A stretch of DNA of 64,000 nt from Utricularia gibba (Eukaryota; Streptophyta; Magnoliopsida; Lamiales; Lentibulariaceae), in contig NEEC01000014.1 of the NCBI GenBank assembly GCA_002189035.1, forward strand, positions 1,242,501 through 1,306,500, given 5' to 3'. Positions 1 to 12,195 of the stretch are shown here, piece by piece; position 1 is the first letter of the stretch, and each line of letters starts with the position of its first letter. The notes under the pieces were generated by a model, which ran no database searches, was not told the origin of the DNA, and worked only from the letters and a program-made list of their open reading frames with translations. The translations under genes and the position numbers were made by a program.

Positions 1-173
1 TTAAAGCATGTGGAAACGATGCACTCCTGATATTTTTGTGGATAGATCATACTGTGAAAATTGAATAGCGCAAGGAGGCTAGCAATCTGGATAATAAGCT
101 CTGAACATATAAAGACATGCAAGAAATGAAATGTTTCAATGCCAGTGTTTCCAGGAAGTAAAATAAAACTGAC

Positions 174-2174
174 CTAATGAATCGTCAGTGACGTCTGTGA
201 ACTGGAAACTGAAGGGAAAGATGGCATTATATGGCTGAAATTTTCACAAGAAAGTATGGATAAGAAAATGTAGATATAAATCAAAAGCGGAATCTGAATC
301 ACATAAGAGGAAAAAAAAACATACGGGGTTGGACAAGGCCTTTGAAGGAGTGTCATCAACCAAAACTGTATTGGTTTCATCATAGTCTCCTTTCTCCCAG
401 GGAAGATCAGGGTCATACATGTTCCACAATTTTTTAAGTTGTTTTAAGAGAAGTGGCTTGCTCTTTTTCTCAACCATGAAAAAGCCTGAATCCGTACAAT
501 GTGAATGATCCTGAAAAGAAAAAAAGAAAAGGACCAATGCTTCAAATGATCACCTCAGGGATATCGTATATGCATCAAGATTATCACAAAAGATGGTTGG
601 AATCACTGTAACATTCATAAGATAAATACAGAATGTTATATTTAAGGATCACAATGATGATATAAGGGCACCCCCACAAGTGTGTTTTAAGTAGGCATAC
701 AATTTGACTTACCCAGGTAAATGCCAGCTTGCGTTTATCATCACCTAGGATAAAATCAACCATTGGCTCTATATTTCTTCTGCAGGCATTAATTAAGAAA
801 CATTACAATTAAGTAATAAAATCATGGGAGTTCGAGGCAAGCATTCAAGCATACTTGGTTCTCGATGTCCAGATGCCAACTGTAAAATTCTCAAAGCAGA
901 ACTTCAGAAAATCGTGGCAGTGAGGCCTCATAAAAACTGCAAAAAAAAATGGATGTAAGCTAGGCCACAGAGAATCAATTAGAATTTTATGAAGTTTATT
1001 TACCTGCTTTTCTATTTATTATTTCATCAAAGTCATAGTCATATGGTATGTATGAAAGAATAGCAACAAGTAAGCCGTTTACATCAAGAACAAGAAGCTT
1101 TTTCCTAGAAGAGCAAGAGGAATCCCCAATAACGGCAGCATTTCCAGTCCCAGACATGCCTTGAAAAGTAGAGTCTGTCAAACCCTCTGTACTTTTCATG
1201 GAAATATCAGCATCCATGGCCATAAATCTGTCTGCGTGATATGAGGGAATATCCCCACACAATGAATCATCATGAGCGAACTCTCGTTCTTCACCACAAT
1301 CAGAAGGTTCTTCATTGTTTGTTGAAACAAAATTAATTACCGATGGGAGCTCCTCCGTGTCCAGATGGTGGGAACAACTGATACTGCATTCATTGCTGGA
1401 TGTTGTTACAATGAGTTCATGGCCATCTATTGTCGTATGTTCCAAATTATCCATTGCACCATCTGAAGTCATGCGGTCTTGCTTCTTTGGTGTAAGCATA
1501 TCCATCTCATTTTTTTCGTTCCTTCTATTTGACTCTGCAACCAGCCCATAATCATTATTTTGAGATGACTCGTCGAAGGCTGAATTGCATCCAAGAGCTT
1601 TATGCAGCAGCTGTTTTTCAGAAATCTCACTATATAATCCACTTTCAGAAGTCCTTATGGTCATGTGAACATCTTCATTACAGTGGTGCGCTTCTACTAC
1701 GAGCAATGAACTGTTCTTAAGATCAGCAAAACTTTCAGCCACATGTAGCTCAGAGGGTTCTGGATTTGACATTTTAAGCCTCTTCTCCCTATGAACCAAA
1801 CAAGGATCCTCATCTTCTTCAAGAATTTGACTAAGCCTCGAAATGGAATCACTTCTGTCATCAATCAACGAACCTTGTCTACTATCAGCATCAAACTGAA
1901 CCATGGATAGATCATCCTGTTCGGGATTTAACATTTTCAGCCTTTTCCCCTCCTCATTCAAACATGGATCCTCACCCACTTCAAGAACTTGATTAATCTC
2001 AGAAGGGAATTCATTTTTCTGTAAAAGGATACCATCCTCAGAGCTCTTGCAAACCTTAACGACAGGTTGATCACTTTCTGTCGCTGAACTGGGCATGCCA
2101 CAGTCAGAAAGATAATCAGGGCTAGTGCCTCTAGTGTAGGCTGAACCAGAACTTGCCTTACGCTCTCCGGTCAT
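174..2174 (-). CDS. FCP1/NIF-homology domain protein (HAD-like), partial at left edge
   Basis: Five exons can be read on the minus strand: 1004-2174, 855-936, 713-779, 325-510 and 174-234, all with GT/AG borders and compatible phases. The reading starts at the ATG at 2174. The first ~370 residues are acidic, serine-rich and unlike any domain I recognise. They are followed by a C-terminal FCP1 homology (NLI-interacting factor) domain: KKLLVLDVNGLLVAIL, then RPHCHDFLKFCFENFTVGIW, then TNTVLVDDTPSKAL. In family phosphatases the first motif is DxDx(T/V). Here it is DVNG, so the nucleophile Asp is kept but the second Asp is Asn, and phosphatase activity is doubtful. The expected end of the domain (usually a GxGG-type segment) is not found in bases 1-173, so the gene continues off the window. 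The family assignment is firm; the function is not. Confidence 0.82.
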
Positions 2175-3354
2175 ATCACATACTCATAGAAGCATATATC
2201 TGATATAGTATACACTAAAGAGACCACTGTTAGCGAATACATTTCAGAAGCAAAACGATTGATAACATTTAGTAAAGTTGAAAAAGGACTGCCTCATAAC
2301 TCATTTCCTTGAAAAAGCCACCCCTTTTCAATATCAAAGGATCCCAAAAAGAAAATACCGACAGCAAAGGTCGTCGCCCATCCTCTACACTCCCAACACT
2401 ACAAATGATGCAGTCGCCATATACAGCGACAACCCAATAATACTTGATGGCGTGAAATGGATACAAAAAGAGTCACCGCAAGAAAATAAAAAACACCCAG
2501 AACAAAAGATCCCGGCAATGAGAAACGAGAATTAGTCCGCCGCGCTTCGGCACACTCTCGCCGAGAGTTCAAAATGCAAGTCGAAGAGACAGCCGAAGCT
2601 TCTGGCCGGAAAGACTTCGATTTCCTAAATCGCGTACAGTGTACTGGTTTTCTTGGGGCGAAGGGGTTTCACAAGTTCGAGGTTGTTGTCGTCCCCGAAA
2701 GGGCCATTTTCACACTTTCGAGCATTTTACGACAAAATTGGTACAGTGTATATAATGCATTAATCTCTAAACTCATATCGTTTAATAATTTTTTAAAAAT
2801 AATAATTAGTTAATTAAAAAAATAATTTGTTTAGAAAAATTCACTTAGTAGTTACTTTTTGCTAAAAATTACTATGTTAATAGTAATATATGGATAGATT
2901 GACATAAGAATATGTGAATGGAATCAAATATATTTGGTTGGTAAATCGTAAATATGATGAAAAATGTTTTATTTATATGCAAATATTATTTTTTAATGCA
3001 AATGAAACATGCATATTTAAATAATTAAAAACATCTACCCAACATATACTAACAATTAATCTATTACTAAATTTAAAATTCAATAAAAAATTATTTACAT
3101 TATCAAAAAATTTAATGGAATATATGTCTTTTGAAAACTTAAAAATAGTGCTAAATTAATTTTTTTTCTATGACGATACACGTAACAGGATGATAATGCA
3201 CACATTCAAACTTCAAAGGTTCAAATTACCTCGGTGACCGCTCCCCAACTTCTGCTTATCCCCTTTTCCTTGTCGGATTCGTCTTCATTCTTCATTTGGC
3301 GGAATGGTGATGGGTTTGATCTCCTTAGTTGTATATTGGAGCTGAATCTGGGGA
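2175..3354. other. Spacer between FCP1-like 5' end and SOUL gene 3' end
   Basis: 2175-2700 is moderately GC-rich and probably holds the leader and promoter of the FCP1-like gene, possibly with a leader intron. 2750-3200 is strongly AT-rich with no coding signal. 3200-3354 is the 3' UTR side of the SOUL gene. The short open frames here have no recognisable product. Confidence 0.6.
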
Positions 3355-5183
3355 TTAATCATCTAGAGAGAACTCTTCAAGCCATATAAGAACTTCATTC
3401 CTCTGCAAGCATTACCACAACACACAGAAAAGAATAGGTAAGGGTACTGAAAACATATGAAGGACTGATGCTAATCCCAACTCGTTTCTTACCATTACAA
3501 AGCTCCATGTCCGCCCTGGATCGTTGTACCGAGCAAGTAAGCATCCTGGTCTGGGGTTAAGACCGTCTCTGATAATGTTAGAACGCAGAGCTTTCTCTTT
3601 TTCAATAACTACATCCTCATTTGTGGCTCCACTGAATTTCGAAACTGCAGCTACACCTCCTTCCACCCTCCTCAAGAGAATCTCTTCTTGATCTGGATTT
3701 GGCAAACTGAAGGAACCCATGTTCATGTTCAGGTGTCAATTGCGTATTTTTTAAGCTTATCAAACAGCAGCCTACCTGTTAATATCTTTTTCAGAAGGAA
3801 GAACAATTTGAATCGATACTTTGGAGAGATCCGGATTAAGTGATTGAGTAAATACTGGGGCAGTCATTTTCATCTTCTCTTTAGTGGAGTTCTTCCCAAA
3901 TATGTATCTACCAAAAGGTTCAAACTCAGCAGAAGTAAAGAATATAAAGATCATAGCTTCAGAATCTGTACCCAGCAACTGAGTTAAAGCCTCTTGACCC
4001 TGAGAGCTTGTCACTGGTTGTTTCAGCAATGACAAATGGCTCGTATCTTCTAACCTGGAGGATATAAATACTTCACACAATGCAAACCACATGAGTGTTT
4101 CAAGAGTTCAGATTCACTCTGGTAACCTCGTAGTTGGCAGTTCTCTTTAGAATTTGATATTTGGGCATTTCCAGTTCTGGAGTTTTGTAGAATTGCAGCT
4201 ACATATATCGAGAGAAAATTCCCAACTTCAGAGTAGATGAAGCAACACATGGAAAGCATAAAGTGCTTACAGTAATTTCTTATATCGAAGGCACAAAGAT
4301 AATTAAATCTCAGAATTTTCGCCAGATCCATACCTGCTTTACCAAATCCATTAAGGCTTCCAAAGAAAAGTAATCATTGTTCTGAACAGAATCCCAATAA
4401 TCCTGCGCCACGGGAATCACAACAAGCAAACTTTCACTAGATGTGCACAAATAAGGCTGCGTTATTTTAAGGGACGATGAGGGAAAAATTACCACATGGC
4501 TAGAGAATTTGTTAGTCTCTGGGTTAACTCCCATGACAGAGGTACCAGTGAATACCAATTCTGGTTTCCAAGGCAAAAGATAGAATCTCATCACCATTGA
4601 CCACCTTGTAGTTATCTCATGAGCCCCTGTCTAAAACACAATTCTCCTTCACTCAGTCAGCAAAACTTCACAACAACCTATCTTTGCTAAACGAAGGTTT
4701 CATCTTGTACTTTCAGTATCTCACTGGCTGATTTTATTCGACAAAAAACTGTAATCAAAGTGCTAACGAATGATAATGGCGTTTGAGTACTGAATACAGC
4801 AACGCACTTACTTGCTTCACCCAATGAAGTTGAAAATCAGGGTGGAAAAGGTTCTTCAACATCGCAATGTTAAAGAGGTAACCGCTGATGCTATCGTGTT
4901 TCGTTATCGGGTCCCTGAACTTCACGTCTTCATCGTACGCCGTCCGATCGATTCCTCGATCATCGAACAGGTGTGGAAGATCCTCGTAGAGGAAATCCAC
5001 CAGCTCTGTGTGTTTTGGCGGGCTATCCTTTTGCGCGACGCTTCGCACCCTAACCACGGAACGCGTAGTCTTCTTGATCGATACATTCATCAAAGGAACA
5101 CGATAAGACCGCGACAAGAAGAAGACGGGGGCTCCTTCGCCCGTCCGCCGGAATACGCCGGCAGTGAATTGTGAGGCAGCCAT
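3355..5183 (-). CDS. HBP5: SOUL haem-binding family protein, plastid type (DUF2358 + SOUL)
   Basis: Eight exons on the minus strand: 4812-5183, 4493-4630, 4334-4402, 4127-4198, 3972-4054, 3776-3907, 3493-3706 and 3355-3402. Together they encode 375 residues, close to the Arabidopsis At5g20140 product. The start is the ATG at 5183; an in-frame TTG further upstream is not a eukaryotic start. Residues 1-50 are basic and Ser/Arg-rich, as in a chloroplast transit peptide. Next comes a DUF2358 (NTF2-like) domain (ELVDFLYEDLPHLFDDRGID). The C-terminal SOUL domain contains MPKYQILKRTANYEVRRYEP, KEKMKMTAPVFTQ and WSFVMRNEVLIWLEEF. Family members bind tetrapyrroles and associate with plastoglobules. 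Long open frames in this area read through introns in the wrong frame and should not be used as the protein. Confidence 0.92.
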
Positions 5184-6864
5184 GACACCAGCAGACAACG
5201 CTCCATTTCATCTCTTCTTTTAATTCCTTTTTTTTTCAAAACAATTATCAAGAATTATGCCAACCAGAAAAATTAATTCAAAAATACAATATTTATGTTC
5301 ACCGCCTAATGTTTTTAATATTCGTTTAATAATTATCACATATCATTATTATTTATTTGAAACAATAATTAATTTTGAAGTTTTCCTATTATAAATAAAA
5401 CTATGTGATTACTTAATCTAAAATTTTATAATATTATATTTTTTAATAAATTCATTTCAATAAATAGCCTTTACAATCAAATTATTTGAAGCCAACAATA
5501 ATATATATATTTTTCATGTTTTTTATACGATACTATCTATTTTAATTATCTAAATTTATAATTTTACATTTATTCATTTATTCATTTTAAAGAAAAACTC
5601 TTATACAATAAGAAGATAATCTTTTTATTTAAATATTTTTTTTATTCATAATCGATATGAAATATTATTCTTACTAGACTTCTGTCTTTATATTTTACTT
5701 CATTTATCCACTCATTATCAATATTTTATTATTAGTATATATTTGTTTCAGATATTAAATTCTCATGATTTTATATTATTTTATTTTAATAAAAAGATAT
5801 TATATAAGATTATAATGATCTTTATATTCAATCTCATTCTCTTTTCCATTTACAATTCATGTATAATGTCATTATTAAACTTCTAATATTACATTTTATT
5901 ACACTTATCCAATTTTACATGCAAACTCTTTCATTAAATTTTATTATCAAGCTCCCCTCTCTTCCAATTTTAGAATCAATATATGGCCTTGCTTATCAAC
6001 CTTACCCTATTCCCCATGCTACATACCATAGGAGTTTTTACATTACTAAATTGATATTTGATGATCGAGATCTTGAAACTTTTAACATAATAGATTTACG
6101 ATTGATTCGAGATTTTCGTTATCTAGAAACATGATCAAACGAGCTTTTCATTACATTTGACGACATCAATTTGCGGAAGATTGCGCATTTGGAATGGTTT
6201 TGTTGATGCGTTCACTAGGAGTTGGAAGAATTGGCAATGGAGAGAGTGCAAAGAGTTGTTTAGAGCTGAAGGTCAAGAGGATGTAGTCGCGCGCACGGTA
6301 CGGCATCTGCGAACTGTGTGAAGTGTCGATGGAGGATGACGGAGTCTCGCACTGAATTGAAATTTAAAAAATATGCCCTAGGGTATAAAAAAAATGTCTA
6401 CCTGTAAAAGAAAATTCCAATACTGCCCTTCGTGCCTAGTCTTTTTTTTTTTTGTTGCTTCTGCAAGCTGTGATTGATGAATGATGAACTGTATTTTCTA
6501 CGAGTAATGACGCTGGATTTCTTCCTTCCATGGCGTAATTCTCACCGAGTCGAGAGAAGTTACCGTGTTTGAAGTTCGGGGCTGGGTTTTTTTTTGTATC
6601 TTGCGAATCGTTTTTTTTGTGGGTTTTCTTCGATCGCTTCCGTGGGAGATAAAGAAGCTGCTGAAAGGGAAATGGGAGCGGCTGAGTTGACATTTGAATC
6701 GTGATTTCTAAGAAATCCCGTCGATTAAACGCCAAGCTTCTGCCAAACATCAACCGGAACGAACCCATTTGGTGGAGATTACTCACCAGTTGCTTGCCTT
6801 TCCCAATTCCTGGATCTGGGTAGTGTTGTTGTTTTGGCGGCCCAGAACCGGGGAAACAGTTTCA
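5184..6864. other. AT-rich spacer with IRX14 promoter/leader
   Basis: 5220-6130 is very AT-rich and without coding signal. 6160-6330 is a short higher-GC block whose plus frame is coding-like (see findings). 6420-6864 is the probable promoter and leader of the IRX14 gene; the plus-frame extension upstream of 6865 is open but lacks family conservation. Confidence 0.55.
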
Positions 6865-8564
6865 ATGAAGCAGTTAACGGCGTTGCAACAGCAGGGACGC
6901 CGGAGCAACAGTTTCCGGGGCTTATCTCCTCAGCTGGACGCCGCGGTGGATGGGGCAGTTAAGTCTCCGTCGACAATTTTCTGGCTGGTTATCCATGTCC
7001 TCTGCTGCCTAATTAGCCTGGTACTTGGTTTCCGTTTTTCCCGTCTTGTTTTCTTTATCCTGGTTTCTAGTAATTCGTTCCCTCCCACGACTGTCTACAC
7101 CAATTTTCAAACATTACCGCCTTCCCCCGTAGTCACTTCCTCGCCTGGAGCCAACAGCTCTATCACTCGTGGTGCGAGTAGAGTAATGGTGGGTCGCCAC
7201 GGAATATTGATTAGGCCGTGGCCTCATCCAAATCCAGCCGAGATGATGAAAGCTCATAGAATAATGCAGCAGATTCAGATGGAGCAGAGATCGCAATATG
7301 GGATTAAGAATCCCAGAACTGTGATTGCTGTTACTCCAACTTATGTTCGAACCTTTCAAGCACTGCATCTTACCGGGGTGATGCACTCCTTGATGAATGT
7401 GCCGTATAATGTTATTTGGATCGTCGTTGAAGCTGGTGGAGCTAGCAATGAAACTGCTTCCCTGGTTGCAAAGTCAGCCCTGAACATTATTCACATCGGT
7501 TTTGAGGAGAAAATGCCACTTTTTTGGGAAGATCGGCATAGACATGAATCAAGAATGAGACTTCATGCTCTAAGGTACACTACCATTGGAAATGTATGTT
7601 TGTGCCTTTTCTCCTAGTTCCAATTGTGTTATAGTTTGAAGGTGTTTGCAATGTGCAGAATAGTGAGAGAGAAGCGATTAGACGGGCTCGTTGTGTTTGC
7701 TGATGACAGTAACATGCACAGTTTGGAGTTCTTTGATGAGATCCAGAGCACCAAGTGGATAGGTGCAGTTTCATTAGGAATCCTAGCTTTTCAAGGAGGG
7801 TTTGAAACCACAGGTTTACCAAAGATTCAGAATGAGGTTAATGACCAAAACAGCAAACAGAGATCGCAACTCCCTGTTCAGGGCCCTGCCTGCAATTCCT
7901 CCAACCACTATTCAGGATGGCACTCCTTCAATACTGAGCCTTTTGCAAATCGAACTGCAAGATATGTTGGTGACCTCGGCGCAGTTGTACCGAGAAAGAT
8001 GGAGTGGGCTAGTTTTGTATTGAACTCAAGGCTACTGTGGGAGGAAGCAGAGGATAAACCAGTGTGGGTGAAGGATTGGGAAGAATTTACAAGAAATGGA
8101 GAGAATGTGGAAGGTCCTATACATCTGTTGAGGGATACTTCAGTAGTTGAGCCCCTTGGGAGCTGCGGACGGAAAGTTCTGATCTGGTGGCTGCGTGTAG
8201 AGGCAAGGGCCGACAGCAAATTCCCTGCTCGGTTAGTCTTCTGCATCTTACACTTAGATGATGAAAGCCATTTTTTTCAGGAAACTGTTTGCTGATTCAT
8301 AGCTCAACTTATCATGTAATCATTCAAGTCCTGATTTTGCTTCAACACAGATGGATAGTCGACCACCCATTACCGATCACCGTCCCTGCAAAACGCACTC
8401 CATGGCCCGACACACCCCGGGAACTCCCATCTTCTTCAACCGAGAAAATGGAGTCCTCAGACCCTGTCATCATCTCTGCGAGTACCGAAAAGCACCCGAG
8501 AAAAAAACGCAGCTCCCGGGGCAGGAAGAAGCACATTCCCACTGCACATGCTGGAGATAACTGA
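6865..8564 (+). CDS. IRX14: IRX14-type xylan glycosyltransferase (GT43)
   Basis: Three exons (6865-7574, 7659-8231, 8351-8564) encode 498 residues; Arabidopsis IRX14 has about 525. The start is the ATG that gives MKQLTALQQQGRRSNSFRG, matching the conserved IRX14 N-terminus. A single signal anchor near residues 37-60 (IFWLVIHVLCCLISLVLGF) makes it a type II Golgi protein. The GT43 domain shows IAVTPTYVRTFQALHLTGVM, IWIVVEAGGASNET, the DxD-like metal site in VVFADDSNMHSLEFFDEIQ, and LVPLGSCGR-type and WWLRVEARADSKFP blocks near the end. The basic C-terminal tail (KHPRKKRSSRGRKKH) is typical of IRX14. The family acts with IRX9 and IRX10 to elongate the glucuronoxylan backbone of secondary walls. 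No frame problem is seen. Confidence 0.95.
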
Positions 8565-9114
8565 AGCCTGAGCATCACTTCTCCCAGGACAAAGCAGCAA
8601 GCAGCAACCCCATCTCCAACACGAAACCAAGGCTGTGATTTGTGATCTTTCTCACAGGCCGTATCCTGCTACTGCTGCTTACACAAGAATGAGTTTACAT
8701 GCCTTAGCAGATTGATTCAGTTAGTTCCCTTGTCATCCATGAGATGGAAATAGCTAAGCTTTTCTTCATTTGCTGCTTTCTGGATGCTTGCTGCCGCATC
8801 TTTTGCCCAGTTTACCTTCTGCAACGCTGCAGTTGATGGTGTGGATTCTCAGTGATTGTTCTGAATTTTAGAAAATGAAATGTATGATAATTTTATGCCT
8901 TTTTTATGGATAATAAATTTGAATTTATTCGTAATTAAATAATTACTATTTTTGAGTTGTTTGGTTTGGTGTGTGAAGCGTGCAGAAATAGAAAAGGTTG
9001 TTACCTTTACAGGGAGAGTGGGAATTCCGGCCGCGAAGCACAAGCGAAAAAGGACCAGTCTTTGGTTCATTCATTTGGTCATCGGGAAAATAGCAGCAGC
9101 GCCGGAGTTCAGGA
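8565..9114. other. IRX14 3' UTR and DUF247 gene promoter
   Basis: The stretch begins with IRX14 3' UTR-like sequence to about 8870. A short AT-rich run (8870-8950) follows, then the probable leader of the DUF247 gene. No gene recognised. Confidence 0.5.
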
Positions 9115-10638
9115 ATGGTGGCGGTTTTCAATAAAGAGCTAGTCAGCTGGTATCTCCTGGCCCTCAAGGTAAACGAAGTCGCCGCAGGGACCGGGCGTCA
9201 GGTTCAGAACTCGGATCCCAACTCGGAGAACGCGATCGTAGCCCCTGAAGTTCCAATCGCTGCCACGCCGGAGCCGGACTGGGTGATCGCCATAAGGGAT
9301 AAGCTGAATCAGGCCGGGTACGAGGAGGATGCCGCCGCGTGGGGGAAGCTCTGCATTTACAGGATCCCTAAAGGTCTTCGCGACAACGAAGACAAAACCT
9401 ATATCCCTCAGACGGTGTCCTTAGGGCCGTACCATCACGGCAAGAAACGGCTGCGGAGTATGGACGCCCACAAATGGCGAGCTGTCCATCACGTGCTGAG
9501 GAGGACTGATCAAGAAATCGGCGTTTATCTCGACGCGATGAAGGAACTGGAAGAAAAAGCTAGGGCTTGCTACGAAGGCCCGATTTCACTCAGCAGCAGC
9601 GAGTTCGTGGAAATGATGGTTGTCGATGGATGCTTCATTCTGGAGCTATTTCGTGGGGCTGCCGGCGGATTCACTAATCTGGGATACTCGAGAAGTGACC
9701 CTGTTTTCGCGATGCGTGGGGTTATGCATTCGATTCAAAGAGATATGATCATGCTCGAGAATCAGATTCCTCTGTTCGTTCTTGAGAAGCTGAATGCAAT
9801 CCAGATTAAGAACCCCGATCGCACAGGGGATGTGTCAAGGCTGGCACTGAACTTTTTCGATCCCCTGATTCCTACAGACGAGGCATTGATAACAAAGAGT
9901 GGCAGCAAGTCATCAGTTGCACCAGACACCGTTTTTGATCCACTGACAGATCAAGGAGGGCTGCACTGCTTAGATGTATTCCGAAGAAGCCTTTTAGCAT
10001 CCAGACAAGGAGCGAAACCAACACCCCGGATTTGGATAAGCCGGTGGTCACAAACGCATCGGGTTGTCGATAAACGGAGACAGCAGCTGATCCACAATGT
10101 CTCAGAGCTGAAGGAGGGAGGAATCAAGTTTGAAAGAAGAAAGACAGACAGGTTTTGGGACATAGAGTTCAAGAATGGAGTGCTCAAGATCCCTCGTCTT
10201 CTGATTCATGATGGGACCAAGTCTCTGTTCCTCAATCTCATCGCCTTCGAACAATGTCACCTGGATTGCACAAACCAAATCACGAGCTATGTGATCTTCA
10301 TGGACAACCTGATCGACTCTGCAGCAGATGTGAGCTACTTGCACTACTGTGGGATCGTTGAGAATTGGCTGGGTAGTGATTCTGATGTTGCGGATCTGTT
10401 TAACCGTCTCTCAGACGAAGTTGTCTTCGACATAAACGACGGCTCCCTTTCGAGGCTATCGGAGGAAGTAAACAACTACTACGACAACAAATGGAATACA
10501 TGGAGAGCCACACTGTGCCACAAGTACTTCGACAATCCCTGGTCTGTCATTTCCTTCATCGCTGCGCTTGTCCTGCTTCTGTTAACGGTGGCGCAGACGC
10601 TCTACGCTGCTTATGCTTACTACCGGCCACCATCTTGA
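9115..10638 (+). CDS. DUF247 / UPF0481 family membrane protein
   Basis: A single exon encodes 507 residues from the ATG at 9115. The family signature is clear: LCIYRIPKGLRDNEDKTYIP, QTVSLGPYHHGKKRLRSMDA, FVEMMVVDGCFILELFR, RDMIMLENQIPLFVLEKL, LKIPRLLIHDGTKSLFLNL and AFEQCH. One hydrophobic segment near residues 478-500 (VISFIAALVLLLLTVAQTLY) precedes a short tail, which is the usual C-terminal anchor of UPF0481 proteins. The family is plant-specific and intronless in most members. Its biochemical function is unknown for this clade; some grass members are linked to self-incompatibility, but nothing here implies that role. The ~55 residues before the domain are poorly conserved, so a downstream start is possible. 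Confidence 0.93.
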   Translation: MVAVFNKELVSWYLLALKVNEVAAGTGRQVQNSDPNSENAIVAPEVPIAATPEPDWVIAIRDKLNQAGYEEDAAAWGKLCIYRIPKGLRDNEDKTYIPQTVSLGPYHHGKKRLRSMDAHKWRAVHHVLRRTDQEIGVYLDAMKELEEKARACYEGPISLSSSEFVEMMVVDGCFILELFRGAAGGFTNLGYSRSDPVFAMRGVMHSIQRDMIMLENQIPLFVLEKLNAIQIKNPDRTGDVSRLALNFFDPLIPTDEALITKSGSKSSVAPDTVFDPLTDQGGLHCLDVFRRSLLASRQGAKPTPRIWISRWSQTHRVVDKRRQQLIHNVSELKEGGIKFERRKTDRFWDIEFKNGVLKIPRLLIHDGTKSLFLNLIAFEQCHLDCTNQITSYVIFMDNLIDSAADVSYLHYCGIVENWLGSDSDVADLFNRLSDEVVFDINDGSLSRLSEEVNNYYDNKWNTWRATLCHKYFDNPWSVISFIAALVLLLLTVAQTLYAAYAYYRPPS

Positions 10639-12195
10639 GCTCGGAATCCAGCAACCAGCATATTGTAAGATCCGTATTTTTGTCTGATCTATTGGGAATG
10701 TGCAAGATTCAAGAATGGAGTAAACAGCATGCTTCAGGCTGAGTTTTGATGCTGCAGAGGTTGTCTTCAGCACAAGCTCAAGATCCCTCCTTTCTTACAG
10801 GGAGCCGTAATGTAATGATCTTGCGAAGGTTTCAGATTTGGTCTTCTCGTTTTAGCAGCTCCGATGTTTCATTTGCCTTCTTTGGTGTGCTGTTATTACT
10901 CGGATTCAGCTTCTGTACAAATTTAAATAAGTTATTTTTTATTCTTATCCTGTAAGTTAAAATTTAATAAAGAAGTTATCCAATAACATGATTGACCCCC
11001 CAGATTTGTCCTTTTCGGACACGGCGCTCCTGGACCAACTATCCACGGACACGGCTCCGTACCGCGCCTCCATCATCGTAAACCCTACTACCGTGTAAGA
11101 ATATCCCTAAGAAATGATTATTTAGAAAATTAGCCAAATTGTCATTTTCAGTATTAATTTTTTATATTAATATGTGAGAGATAAATAATTATATCCATCA
11201 AACAGTGATAATTCATATTTATTATAATTTATTATTTCGAAACTCATTCCAAATCCGTTGTTTTGAATTATATAATTTCACATTGTTTCGTACTAAAAGT
11301 TTGTTTATTTATGACTCTACTTCAAATTAAGTACTTTTTAAATAATTTTTGTTTTTTTTGAAACAGAAATATTAAATGCTTCAATTTTTTTTGAAGTAAT
11401 TTCATACCTGTTATTTTTAGCTTTTTAAACACTTTTTTTGAAATGTTTTTAATGAAGCGGAAATAAACATACCTTAAATCATTCTCTAAAACATAAGCAA
11501 CACAAATCATTTGATTTTACACATTGGAATCAAGATTAGATATGGATATTTTCTACGGGTAATGATCACTTGTTTTTCTAAGTAGACTACTAGAATTTAC
11601 AAAAAAAAAATATTTTAAAATTATTTGCAAAATGTAGAATACAAAAAAAAGAAGGTTAATTCTTTTTGTGTTCTGGTATAAATTTTAATATTATTTGGTG
11701 TGGATAAACGAGAGCCGCAGGTTTTCAGGGTGGGAAAAATTGCCGGCATGATTGAGGTGTGACGAAGCTCCACGTCGTTCCGAGGCGATCCCATCGCCAG
11801 CTGTCGGCTGCGCTCGCCTTGCTGACGATGTTGACATCCTCAACTCATCATTGTCTCTGTGATTGTTCCGTTTCGGCATTCTATTTTCCGCCATTGAGAT
11901 GAATTCAGTCTGTCTATACATACGTTGTACATGAGCCCAACGCCGATCGATCTTCCCTGGGCAACGAATCAGTAACATTCCCGCATTTTTTTTTGCTCAG
12001 ATTTGGGATTTGTTGTTGATGTTGAGAATTTGAGTTCTGGGATTGCGAGGAAGAAAATACGGGACGTACCTGGGTTGTGAGATTCTTGCTTTCTTTTGAA
12101 GGTTTGAGGTAGCCCTAAGCTTCATGGGTTTGAAGTTTTTTTTTTTTTTTTTCCGATGTGGGTTTCTGAGGAATGTTTGTGTTGCAGATCGAAAA
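10639..12195. other. Spacer between DUF247 and BTB-TAZ genes
   Basis: DUF247 3' UTR to about 10980. A small GC-rich island at 10981-11100 carries a 36-codon frame (see findings). 11100-11700 is AT-rich with no coding signal. 11700-12195 is the promoter and leader of the BTB-TAZ gene. A poly-T/poly-pyrimidine tract at 12137-12154 precedes a good acceptor (TGTTGCAG, ending 12187), so a leader intron is likely and the upstream ATG at 12124 is probably intronic. Confidence 0.55.

Noticed and set aside
3772-4331. Long minus-strand frames in the SOUL gene
   Set aside because: They cross introns in the wrong frame; the spliced exons give the conserved SOUL sequence.
12124-12195. Upstream ATG (MGLKFFFFFF...) for the BTB-TAZ protein
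   Set aside because: The F run derives from a poly-T tract just before a good splice acceptor, so this is most likely a leader intron.
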